Shown here piece by piece: positions 32,628 to 40,665 of a stretch of DNA of 40,665 nucleotides. The notes beneath the pieces are model-generated. The model was not told the origin of the DNA, searched no databases, and saw only the letters and a list, made by a program, of their open reading frames with translations. The DNA is from Steroidobacter sp. (GTDB lineage: Bacteria; Pseudomonadota; Gammaproteobacteria; Steroidobacterales; Steroidobacteraceae), in assembly GCF_016790065.1 (NCBI RefSeq), contig NZ_JAEUPY010000386.1:1-40665 (forward strand), read 5' to 3'. Position 1 is the stretch's first letter. The number at the start of each line of letters is the position of its first letter. Made by a program: the position numbers and the translations under genes.

Positions 32628-35600
32628 ACCGAGCGTCAACTCGACGTGATGGAGCGCGCCGTCGTCCAGCAACTTTATACAGGGCTCGCTGGAATGTATC
32701 GGCAATCCATCTACAGTGAGCATCGCCACGCCGCGACTCACGCCGTTGGGATTCATGACGGCGATTTCGTAGCGCGCCGATCGATATCTGAACATCACAT
32801 CGAAACGCGGCCATTCTTTCGGAATGCAAGGCTTCAGCAACAGTTGCGTGCCCTGAACGTGCAGGCCGAGCATGGCTTCGATGCCGGCACGGTATAGCCA
32901 TCCTGCTGACCCTGTGTACCACGTCCAACCACCGCGGCCGACGTGAGGTGCCACTGAATAAACATCGGCGGCGACGACATAGGGTTCCACCTTGTAGCGA
33001 CGCACGGCTGTTCGCGTGCTGGTGCGATTGATTGGATTCAATAGCGAAAACAGCGCAGCTGCCTGGTTTCCTTGGCCCAGTTGCGCGAAGGCGATGACTG
33101 ACCACGCGGCGGCGTGAGTGTACTGTCCGCCATTCTCCCGTATGCCGGGTGGATAACCTTTGACGTAGCCAGGATCGAGCAACGTGCGATCGAACGGCGG
33201 TGTGAACAGCAGCGCCAGACCGTCGTCGGGCCGGATGAGGTGTTGGTCGACAGCTGCCATGGCGCGAGTTGCGCGACTCGCATCGGCGGCGCCTGAGATG
33301 ACGCTCCAGGACTGCGCAATGGAGTCGATGCGACACTCGTCGCTCACGGCCGAGCCCAACAACGTGCCGTCGTCATAGTATCCGCGCCGATACCAGTCGC
33401 CGTCCCAGCCTTCGCGTTCGAGCGACTCTCGTAATGTCGCGGCGTGTGCCAACCAGCGCTCGGCACGCGCAATCTCGTTGCGGGCCATGGCGAAAGGTGC
33501 GAAGGCGCACAGCGTCGTGTATAGAAACCATCCAAGCCAGACACTTTCGCCGCGGCCCTGCTCGCCGACGCGATTCATGCCATCGTTCCAGTCGCCGGTA
33601 CCTATCAATGGCAAACCGTGCGTGCCGAGCGTGAGGCTAGCATCCAAAGCGCAAGCGCAATGTTCGAACAAGCTCGCGGCGGTATCGGAAATATTGGGCT
33701 GGAAGTACGCGTCGTGTTGGCCTGGTTCCAGCGCGGGACCTTCGAGATACGAAGCGCTTTCGTCCAGGATCGCGGTGTCGCCGGTTCTGGTGAGGTAGTG
33801 TGCGGCGGCATACGCCAACCACACGCGATCGTCGCTGATGCGAGTACGAACGCCTTGTCCCGCCGGCGGCAGCCACCAGTGCTGCACATCGCCTTGTAGA
33901 AACTGACGGCCGGCGGCGCGCAGCAAATGTTCACGAGTGAGTGCCGGCTGCGAGGTCACGATCGCCATCCCGTCCTGCAATTGGTCGCGGAATCCGTAGG
34001 CGCCGCTCGCTTGATAAAACGCCGAACGAGCCCAGATGCGGCAAACCAATGTTTGATACAGCAGCCAGCCGTTCAGCATCAGGTCCAGGGAACGATCCGG
34101 TGTTGTGACTCGAATCGCGCCGAGCGTTTCGTCCCAGAAGTCCTTGACGCGGGTCAGCACGGCATCTAGATCGGCGTTGCGATACTGTTTCACCAGCAAG
34201 CTGGCCGCTTCCCGGCTCGTGGCTTCACCCAGCAAGAAAACGATCTCGATACATTCGTCCGGTTCGATCGTGAGCGGTGCCTGCAGCGCGCTGCAGGGAT
34301 CGAGTCCGGCACCCACGCGCCCAGAGAGCGGCGCGAGGCCGCTTAGCGCAGCCGGGTTTTCGAGTGTGCCATGCCGGCCGAGGAACTCGCGACGATCGCC
34401 AGTCCACTGGGTTTGTCGGCCGCCGAGATCTGCAAAGGCGATGCGCGAGGCGAACTGAGAATTCCAGGGATTGCGAGCGAACATCGCGCCGCTCTGCCCA
34501 TCGATTTCTGTCACCACGAAGGGTGCAGAGGCGGCGCGTGACGTGCCCAGAACCCATTCGACGTAGGCAGTCACGGTGAGGCGCCGACTTCGCGTCGACG
34601 TATTGCGGATTCTCAGGCGAGCTATTTTGACGGCATCCGTCAGTGGCACATACAACAACAGATCGAGGGCGATCTCATGGGCGCGATGTTCGAAGCGGCT
34701 ATAGCCCCGGCCGTGACGAACGTGATACGGCGCGTCACTCTCGGATGCCGGTGCAAGAGTCGGGCTCCACAGCGCTCCGGTGTCTTCATCGCGCACGTAT
34801 AGAACTTCGCTCGGCCGGTCGGTCACGGGATCGTTGCACCACTGCGTGAGCTGATGGTCGCGGCTGTTGACCGACCAGGTATAGCCGCCGCCATCGGCTG
34901 AGATCTGAAAGCCGAAGTGGGGATTGGCAATCACATTGATCCAGGGGGCGGGCGTGGTCTGTCCGGCATCCAGAGTGATCGCGTACTCGCGCCCATCATC
35001 GGCGAAGCCGCCCATGCCGTTGAAGAATTCCAGTCGGAGCGGAGGCGTTCCACCGCTGCGAGTGCCGTTACTCACTCTCGGCTGCCGCACTCCTGCTGGA
35101 ACATCGGCAGGACCTGCGCGACGTTGGAGTTGATCAGCGAGTGTGCCTCGCGCGCCGACGAATACGGCTCGCGCAACCGACGACAACGTGGCGCGTGTCT
35201 CAGCGGATACCAGGTCGGTGCGTAACACGAAGACCGACCCCTTGGTGCTGTCGATATGCAGCTGCGGTTGCGATTGGCGCGTGCGGACCATTCCCTCGAG
35301 AGCAATTTGCAGGTCCTGTACATAGGAGGCGGCGCGCTCGTTCAGGATCACCAGATCGACGGCGAGTTGCTTCAAGCGCCAGTACTCATGTGCCTGCAGT
35401 AGCTGCCGGGCAATGGCCATGTCTTCGATATGCTCGATCCGCAACAGCACGATGGGCACATCGCCGGAGATGCCGTGCGCCCAGAGTGCAGGTCGCGCAC
35501 AACCGCCACGCTGAATGGCCGCCGACGATGGCCTCAAGGACGCATCGGCGAACAGCACGTGGCCGGCGATACATTGAAACAAGTGTGCTTCTTCGGCGCT

Positions 35601-38600
35601 GATGCCGAGGTGATGCAGCTGGACCTGCGCTTGCGTCCAAGCCAGGGTCGCGGCACGGCTAAAGGCATTGGTGTCCCGATGTTTGTCGAACAGATCCAGC
35701 ACGCTCGCGCGAGTAGCTGAAACGCAAGTCCAGAACGAGAGCCGCGCCATCGCACCCGGCAGGATGCGCACGCGCTGTCTCAGTGCGAAGACCGGGTCGA
35801 GAACGGTACCGACGGTGTTCGACAAGGGCCGGCCATCCATGATGGCGATCGGTTCATGCACTTCGCGGCCTCGCCCCAGAAAGCGGGCGCGGTCGGTTTC
35901 GTATTCCACTGCCCCGACGAGCGTGCCTTCGACCGCCAGATGATGGGCCGCCCAGATTTCCGACTCGGTGTTGGCGCGCCGTCGCCTGGTTGCCAGCAGC
36001 ACGCCGAGGTTGGTCACGAACTCGGTTTGCACGAACAGCTTTGAGAATGCGGGATGGGCTGCGTCGGCCGCCGGTGGGGCCAGTGCAAGCTCACTGTAAG
36101 AGGTGACATCGAGTTCGATGGCACTACTGCCCGTATTCGCAATCGATACGCGTCGCACCTCGGCATTGTCTTCCGGGGAAACGACCACCTCGAGAGTGGT
36201 GATGACGGTATCGTCGACGCGGACGAACTCCGCCCGATCCTCGCTGAATGTGACTTCATAACTGTCGGGTTGCACGCCGCAAGGCTGAAAGCCGGCCGAC
36301 CATACCGCGCCGCTGTCCGTGTTCCGCACGAACACGTAGCTACCTGAATCGTCGCGTGTGGCGTCTTCTTGCGGGCGAGTGATGCCTATGTCACCCCACT
36401 TGCTGTACCCGGATCCGGCGGCGCTCAACATCACCGCATAGCGCTCGTTCGAGAGGATATGTGTCTGCGGAGCGGCGGAATGCGCAGTGTGCAGCCGTCG
36501 CAACGTTGGCAGCTGTTGGTCGTCGCTGCGCGCCGCGGCTTTCATTTCTTCGGCTCGGGGATGAGCGACGGACACATCTCGCGGCGTCCGTTCGTGCAAT
36601 AGCAGTTCGGCGGCTTGCACCATGGCGTCGGAGTGGAATCGCGCACGCAGCCTGCCGTCGAATAAAACATTGGCGGCAGCCGTGATGGTCATTCCTTGAT
36701 GGTGTGCCATGAACGCCTTGACGATCACGACATCGGTTCCTTCCGGCAATCGAGTGCGCGTGTAGTCCAGCGCTTCATAGAATCCGTACTTGCCCAATGC
36801 GCCTACGCCGGCAAGGTGTGCGTAGTTCTGCATCGCCGCCTTCGGGTCGACCATGGCTGCCAGGCCGGTTGCGTACGGCGCGATGACCAGATTCTCGCTC
36901 AGGCCCCGTTTGAGCCCGAGGCCCGGCACGCCGAAGTTGGAATATTGATAAGTGAGTTCCAGATCGCGCGCACCATAAGCCGACTCGGAAACTCCCAACG
37001 GAATGTCCAGCGATGCACCGTAGCCGATCTGCCGGCGCACGATGAGGCGGCTGGTCTGCTCGAGCAGGCTGCCTGCCGGTGCGCGCATCACCAGCGATGG
37101 CATGAGGTACTCGAACATCGAGCCTGACCATGAAATGAGGGCCGCGCCCCGTCCCACCGGCGTCACTGCGCGACCGAGTCGGAACCAGTGGCTTGCCGGC
37201 ACATCGTTTTTCGCGATTGCAAAGAAGCTGGCGAGCCGCGCCTCGGAGGCCAGCAAGTCGTAGCAACTTTCATCGAGTGCGCCCTCTGGGACGCGATAGC
37301 CGATGGCCAGCAGCTTGCGTTCGGGGTCGAGGAGAAAACCGAACTCCGTCGCCAAAGCTAGCGCGCGGGCAGTGGCTGCAAGTGCCTGCAGCCGTTCCGA
37401 TATGTTCTGGTCTGCATCGGCCACTGCCTGCAGATCGCGTTGCCAGCTTCTGATCGAGCGTTGTGTTGCCTCCGCCCAGAACAGCAGTTCCTGATAGGCC
37501 CATGCATCGTGCTCGCTGGCCAGGGCGCGAGCGCCGACGCTCAAGATGGTCGCGGGTGTGTCGGCCTGGATGAGCGCGAGCGTGATATCCGCTGGCGGCG
37601 TTTCGCGGTCGACAGCTTTGGATAGTTCCGACCAGGACTCCGTGAGCTGCTGGCGCGTGAGCGCCTCAGTGCGATGATCGTCGGGAAGGTTCAGCAGGGC
37701 ATCGCGGGCCAGATGAATGGCATCGGCAACGCCGTCGAAGTGAGCTGCGACATCGATCGGGACACGGAGCCACTCCTGGCACGCATTTGCGAGTGTCAGC
37801 AGATGCGCCGCCAGATTGCCGCTATCGACCGAAGATACATACTGCGGCTCGAGCGGTCGCAGGTCGCGCGTGTCGTACCAGTTATAGAAGTGGCCGCGAA
37901 ATCGTTGCAAGCGCTGCATGGTCGCCAGCGTCGCTTCGAGGCGCTCGATGCTCTCCAGCGTTCCGGTCCAGCCGAAGTCGCGCGCGCTGACGGCACACAG
38001 CAGATACAACCCCATGTTGGTCGGCGACGTCCGATGCGCCACCACCGGCTGCGGATCCTCTTGAAAATTATCCGGCGGCAGCTGGTGATCGCGGTCGTTG
38101 ACGAACGTTTCGAAATATCGCCAGGTGCGACGCGCGACCAGGCGCAAATCTCGGCGATCGGCGGCGGAGGCCGGCAAGCGACCGGCGACCGGCGGCGATT
38201 CGCTGATCCGTCGTGCGATCGCCGGTGCTGCGATCCATAGCATCACGAACGGCAGCGCCACCCAGATGGTTGCAAACCTTACCGAGGCAACTAGTGCTAC
38301 GGCGCTCAGCGCGACGAGCACGCTGGCACTCATGCGCCGGTAGAAACCAGCCAGGCCCGGTTGCGAGCTGAGCTGCGATTGCGCCGCTGTGATCCACTCG
38401 AGCAAGTTGCGTCGGCTGATGGCCAACCGGTACAGCGTGCGACAGATGGCATCGACCATGAGCCAGGCTTGATGCGGGAGAAATGCGATGAGTAGCCCGA
38501 TCTGCGTGCCGGCGAGCGCCAGGTCCTGACTCCAGGCAGTTAGATGACTGCGCGTAACGACGTCGCGTCGAGGCACGATCGCTGCTAACGCTGGCAGCAG

Positions 38601-40665
38601 TGCTGGGAGTGCAATCGCCGTCAGTATGAACGCAGTCCATATCCAGGCCGCGTGCAACGGCAGTAACCAGCCTGCCAGCAGCGCGAGCAGGGCGGTCGGA
38701 GCCGACAGACTGCGGCGCAGATTGTCGAGCATCTTCCATTGGCCGAGCAGCGGTAACGTGCCAGTGCCGCGTCGAGACGCGTCGGGTCGACCGAGCAGCC
38801 ACGGCAGTAACTGCCAGTCACCCCGCACCCAACGATGATTACGTTCCGCCGCGACGTCGTATCGCGCCGGAAATTCTTCGATGACCTCGATGTCCGAAGC
38901 TAGCCCGGCGCGTGCGAAGGTGCCTTCGAACAGATCATGGCTGAGCATCGAGCCGGTCGGTACCCGGTCGGCCAGCGCCGCTTCGAACGCATCGACATCG
39001 TAGATGCCTTTGCCGGCGTACGAGCCTTCGCCGAACAGATCCTGATAGACGTCGGAGACGGCCGCGCCATACGGATCGATGCCGGTCATGCTGGAGAAGG
39101 TGCGTTGGAACAGCGAACCCTCGCGACCGATGGGCAGCGACGGCGTCACCCGTGGCTGGAGTACCCCATAGCCTTCGACGACTCGGCCGGCCGTAGTATC
39201 GAATCGAGCGCGATTGAGGGGATGCGCCAGCTTGCCGACCAAGCGCCGCACGGCCTCCCGCGGCAAGCGCGTGTCTGCGTCGAGTGTGATGACGTAGCGA
39301 ACATCGAGTGGCACCGGCGGTACCGTGGTATCGGCAGTGATGAACGTCGTGTCGACGGCGCCACGCAGTAGTTGATTCAACTCGTGCAGTTTGCCTCGTT
39401 TGCGTTCCCAGCCCATCCATTGTTGCTCGCTCTCGCTCCAGATGCGGCGACGATGCAGAGCATAGAAACGTGCACCCTGCGACGGAGCCTCATGGATACG
39501 GTTGAGATGAGCGATGCCGTCAGTCGCAATCTGCAACAGCGCCGCGTCATCAGCAGTGTGCTCGGTCGCTGCGTCGGTCCAGTCCAGCAGCAACGCTAGA
39601 TGCAGCTCGCCGTGAGAGGAGGCGAGGTAGTGAACCTCGAGTCGTTCGAGAAGGGTTTCGATAGCTTCGCGAGTGTTCAGCAGCGCCGGCACCACGATCA
39701 TGGTTCGCAGGCTTGCAGGTATCCCCGTACGGAGCGACAGCGCAGGCAACATCGTTGCGCCGAAGCTGCGTGTAACCGCACGGTTCACTAACGCCACCGA
39801 GAGGTCGACGGCGGGAATCATTCCCAACAATGCACACACCAGCAAATGCGCCAGCGCGATGCCCTGGGCCGCCAGTACCGCCAACGGCACTGCGATGATG
39901 AGCAAAGCGAGCAGCAGCACCGAAAGAATGTAGCCAATGGGCCCGGCTGCGTCGCTCAGGGATCGCGGCCAATGATTTAGCGGTGCACGGTAGCCAACGG
40001 CTTTCTGGAAAGCATGTCGTCCACGTCCCAACAGATGATAGCCGGGGTCCCGCTGGCGCGACTCATCGGGATCGGTGGCGGACACCGATTGCGTAGCGGC
40101 GATCAGGATATGCGTTACTTCCAATTCGCTGTGCGCGGAGCGGCGCGCCAAGTTCTCGATGGCGCTGCGATACGAGTTACGGGTGGCAAAATCCATTTGC
40201 GCCAGATTGGTATCCTTACGCAGCGCCGCCTCGACCAGGCTCACGGCTTCGAAGAATTCCGCCCAGTTCACGTCGGAGATCAGACGCATGCTGGTGATGA
40301 TGTTACGCACGGTGACGTTGGTCGCGCCCTGGCGCTGGTGCTCGTCGTAGACCATCTGATCGGAGGTGGTGCCCTGTGCGATTAGCTGCTCTTCGAGCCA
40401 CTGCAGTGCCGGCGTTACGCGTGGGTCCTGATCGCGCAAGCGCTTCACCACTTGCACCACGAACGATGCGGAAAGCGTGCCGTGCTTCTGGAAGTGTTGG
40501 AACAGCGCCTGCTGCTCGATCGTGACTCCATTCACGCCGAGCAGTCGATCAGCAATTCGATCGGCCTGCTCGCGCTCGGCTCGGCTGTTGACGATGCGTT
40601 CGGCGGCGCGACGCAGGTTCTCGACCAGCACGATGCTGAGCGTGATTGCCATGGCCCATAACTCG
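32601..40665 (-). CDS. ndvB: Cyclic beta-1,2-glucan synthase, NdvB/ChvB type (5' truncated by window edge)
   Basis: This is a giant inner-membrane enzyme; at least 2687 aa are visible and the frame stays open to the window edge (ELWA before the first Met), so the N-terminus is missing. It makes cyclic beta-1,2-glucan from UDP-glucose and adjusts its chain length. Numbered from the first visible Met, the glycosyltransferase-84 part has TLDAD (D458, D460), SHDLFEG (571-577) and RWVRGDW (607-613), flanked by hydrophobic segments (about 236-285 and 670-860). A glucoamylase-like domain follows (TSPTNMGLYLL, YNWYDTRD). Two C-terminal glycoside-phosphorylase (GH94-like) halves follow, with GTGDWNDGMN at 2351-2360, the position of the catalytic Asp in cellobiose phosphorylase. 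It is related to osmotic adaptation and host interaction in other bacteria. The 3' end overlaps the convergent BON gene. Confidence 0.93.
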   Translation of the reverse strand, partial: ELWAMAITLSIVLVENLRRAAERIVNSRAEREQADRIADRLLGVNGVTIEQQALFQHFQKHGTLSASFVVQVVKRLRDQDPRVTPALQWLEEQLIAQGTTSDQMVYDEHQRQGATNVTVRNIITSMRLISDVNWAEFFEAVSLVEAALRKDTNLAQMDFATRNSYRSAIENLARRSAHSELEVTHILIAATQSVSATDPDESRQRDPGYHLLGRGRHAFQKAVGYRAPLNHWPRSLSDAAGPIGYILSVLLLALLIIAVPLAVLAAQGIALAHLLVCALLGMIPAVDLSVALVNRAVTRSFGATMLPALSLRTGIPASLRTMIVVPALLNTREAIETLLERLEVHYLASSHGELHLALLLDWTDAATEHTADDAALLQIATDGIAHLNRIHEAPSQGARFYALHRRRIWSESEQQWMGWERKRGKLHELNQLLRGAVDTTFITADTTVPPVPLDVRYVITLDADTRLPREAVRRLVGKLAHPLNRARFDTTAGRVVEGYGVLQPRVTPSLPIGREGSLFQRTFSSMTGIDPYGAAVSDVYQDLFGEGSYAGKGIYDVDAFEAALADRVPTGSMLSHDLFEGTFARAGLASDIEVIEEFPARYDVAAERNHRWVRGDWQLLPWLLGRPDASRRGTGTLPLLGQWKMLDNLRRSLSAPTALLALLAGWLLPLHAAWIWTAFILTAIALPALLPALAAIVPRRDVVTRSHLTAWSQDLALAGTQIGLLIAFLPHQAWLMVDAICRTLYRLAISRRNLLEWITAAQSQLSSQPGLAGFYRRMSASVLVALSAVALVASVRFATIWVALPFVMLWIAAPAIARRISESPPVAGRLPASAADRRDLRLVARRTWRYFETFVNDRDHQLPPDNFQEDPQPVVAHRTSPTNMGLYLLCAVSARDFGWTGTLESIERLEATLATMQRLQRFRGHFYNWYDTRDLRPLEPQYVSSVDSGNLAAHLLTLANACQEWLRVPIDVAAHFDGVADAIHLARDALLNLPDDHRTEALTRQQLTESWSELSKAVDRETPPADITLALIQADTPATILSVGARALASEHDAWAYQELLFWAEATQRSIRSWQRDLQAVADADQNISERLQALAATARALALATEFGFLLDPERKLLAIGYRVPEGALDESCYDLLASEARLASFFAIAKNDVPASHWFRLGRAVTPVGRGAALISWSGSMFEYLMPSLVMRAPAGSLLEQTSRLIVRRQIGYGASLDIPLGVSESAYGARDLELTYQYSNFGVPGLGLKRGLSENLVIAPYATGLAAMVDPKAAMQNYAHLAGVGALGKYGFYEALDYTRTRLPEGTDVVIVKAFMAHHQGMTITAAANVLFDGRLRARFHSDAMVQAAELLLHERTPRDVSVAHPRAEEMKAAARSDDQQLPTLRRLHTAHSAAPQTHILSNERYAVMLSAAGSGYSKWGDIGITRPQEDATRDDSGSYVFVRNTDSGAVWSAGFQPCGVQPDSYEVTFSEDRAEFVRVDDTVITTLEVVVSPEDNAEVRRVSIANTGSSAIELDVTSYSELALAPPAADAAHPAFSKLFVQTEFVTNLGVLLATRRRRANTESEIWAAHHLAVEGTLVGAVEYETDRARFLGRGREVHEPIAIMDGRPLSNTVGTVLDPVFALRQRVRILPGAMARLSFWTCVSATRASVLDLFDKHRDTNAFSRAATLAWTQAQVQLHHLGISAEEAHLFQCIAGHVLFADASLRPSSAAIQRGGCARPALWAHGISGDVPIVLLRIEHIEDMAIARQLLQAHEYWRLKQLAVDLVILNERAASYVQDLQIALEGMVRTRQSQPQLHIDSTKGSVFVLRTDLVSAETRATLSSVARAVFVGARGTLADQLQRRAGPADVPAGVRQPRVSNGTRSGGTPPLRLEFFNGMGGFADDGREYAITLDAGQTTPAPWINVIANPHFGFQISADGGGYTWSVNSRDHQLTQWCNDPVTDRPSEVLYVRDEDTGALWSPTLAPASESDAPYHVRHGRGYSRFEHRAHEIALDLLLYVPLTDAVKIARLRIRNTSTRSRRLTVTAYVEWVLGTSRAASAPFVVTEIDGQSGAMFARNPWNSQFASRIAFADLGGRQTQWTGDRREFLGRHGTLENPAALSGLAPLSGRVGAGLDPCSALQAPLTIEPDECIEIVFLLGEATSREAASLLVKQYRNADLDAVLTRVKDFWDETLGAIRVTTPDRSLDLMLNGWLLYQTLVCRIWARSAFYQASGAYGFRDQLQDGMAIVTSQPALTREHLLRAAGRQFLQGDVQHWWLPPAGQGVRTRISDDRVWLAYAAAHYLTRTGDTAILDESASYLEGPALEPGQHDAYFQPNISDTAASLFEHCACALDASLTLGTHGLPLIGTGDWNDGMNRVGEQGRGESVWLGWFLYTTLCAFAPFAMARNEIARAERWLAHAATLRESLEREGWDGDWYRRGYYDDGTLLGSAVSDECRIDSIAQSWSVISGAADASRATRAMAAVDQHLIRPDDGLALLFTPPFDRTLLDPGYVKGYPPGIRENGGQYTHAAAWSVIAFAQLGQGNQAAALFSLLNPINRTSTRTAVRRYKVEPYVVAADVYSVAPHVGRGGWTWYTGSAGWLYRAGIEAMLGLHVQGTQLLLKPCIPKEWPRFDVMFRYRSARYEIAVMNPNGVSRGVAMLTVDGLPIHSSEPCIKLLDDGALHHVELTLGSVEAAHVQ

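Overview
The window is about 40.7 kb of GC-rich, gene-dense bacterial DNA with outer-membrane receptors, secreted hydrolases and lipoprotein signals of a Gram-negative. Repeated FecI/FecR/TonB-receptor units, two Crp/Fnr paralogues and an NdvB-type cyclic glucan synthase fit a proteobacterium, perhaps a gammaproteobacterium of the Xanthomonadales/Nevskiales/Steroidobacteraceae type. That placement is a judgement from gene content only. No rRNA, tRNA, transposase or CRISPR array was seen.

About 27.7 kb, from the left edge to 27699, is one plus-strand accessory region of three iron-starvation-type regulatory modules. Module 1 (2-10599) is a truncated ECF sigma factor, FecR, an STN-bearing TonB receptor, a POT-type peptide transporter, a creatinase/ectoine-hydrolase-like M24 protein, a second receptor closely related to the first but without STN, and a secreted serine hydrolase. 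Module 2 (10767-19271) is sigma, FecR, STN receptor, a PAF-acetylhydrolase-like alpha/beta hydrolase and two beta-lactamase-fold serine hydrolases. Module 3 (19378-27699) is sigma, FecR, STN receptor, serine hydrolase, alpha/beta hydrolase, serine hydrolase. Genes inside a module overlap or lie a few bases apart. The hydrolases of modules 2 and 3 are paralogous sets in circularly permuted order.

The simplest reading is a substrate-inducible scavenging system. Each receptor binds an external ligand, its STN domain signals through FecR to the cognate sigma factor, and exported hydrolases cut ester or amide bonds of the ligand in the periplasm. The POT transporter and the M24 protein would handle peptide-like products inside the cell. 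The ligand is unknown; a peptidic or ester-containing siderophore is one candidate. An ECF-type promoter motif (GTCAGTTTTGC, 10 nt, CGTCTTA) occurs both before the module 2 sigma gene and between its fecR and receptor gene.

From 27700 on the content changes: a lipoprotein with collagen-like repeats and a predicted seven-bladed propeller, two Crp/Fnr regulators, a possible small minus-strand gene, a membrane fatty-acid desaturase (minus), a BON-domain protein, and a very large cyclic beta-1,2-glucan synthase (minus) that runs off the right edge. These look like envelope and stress functions unrelated to the receptor modules.
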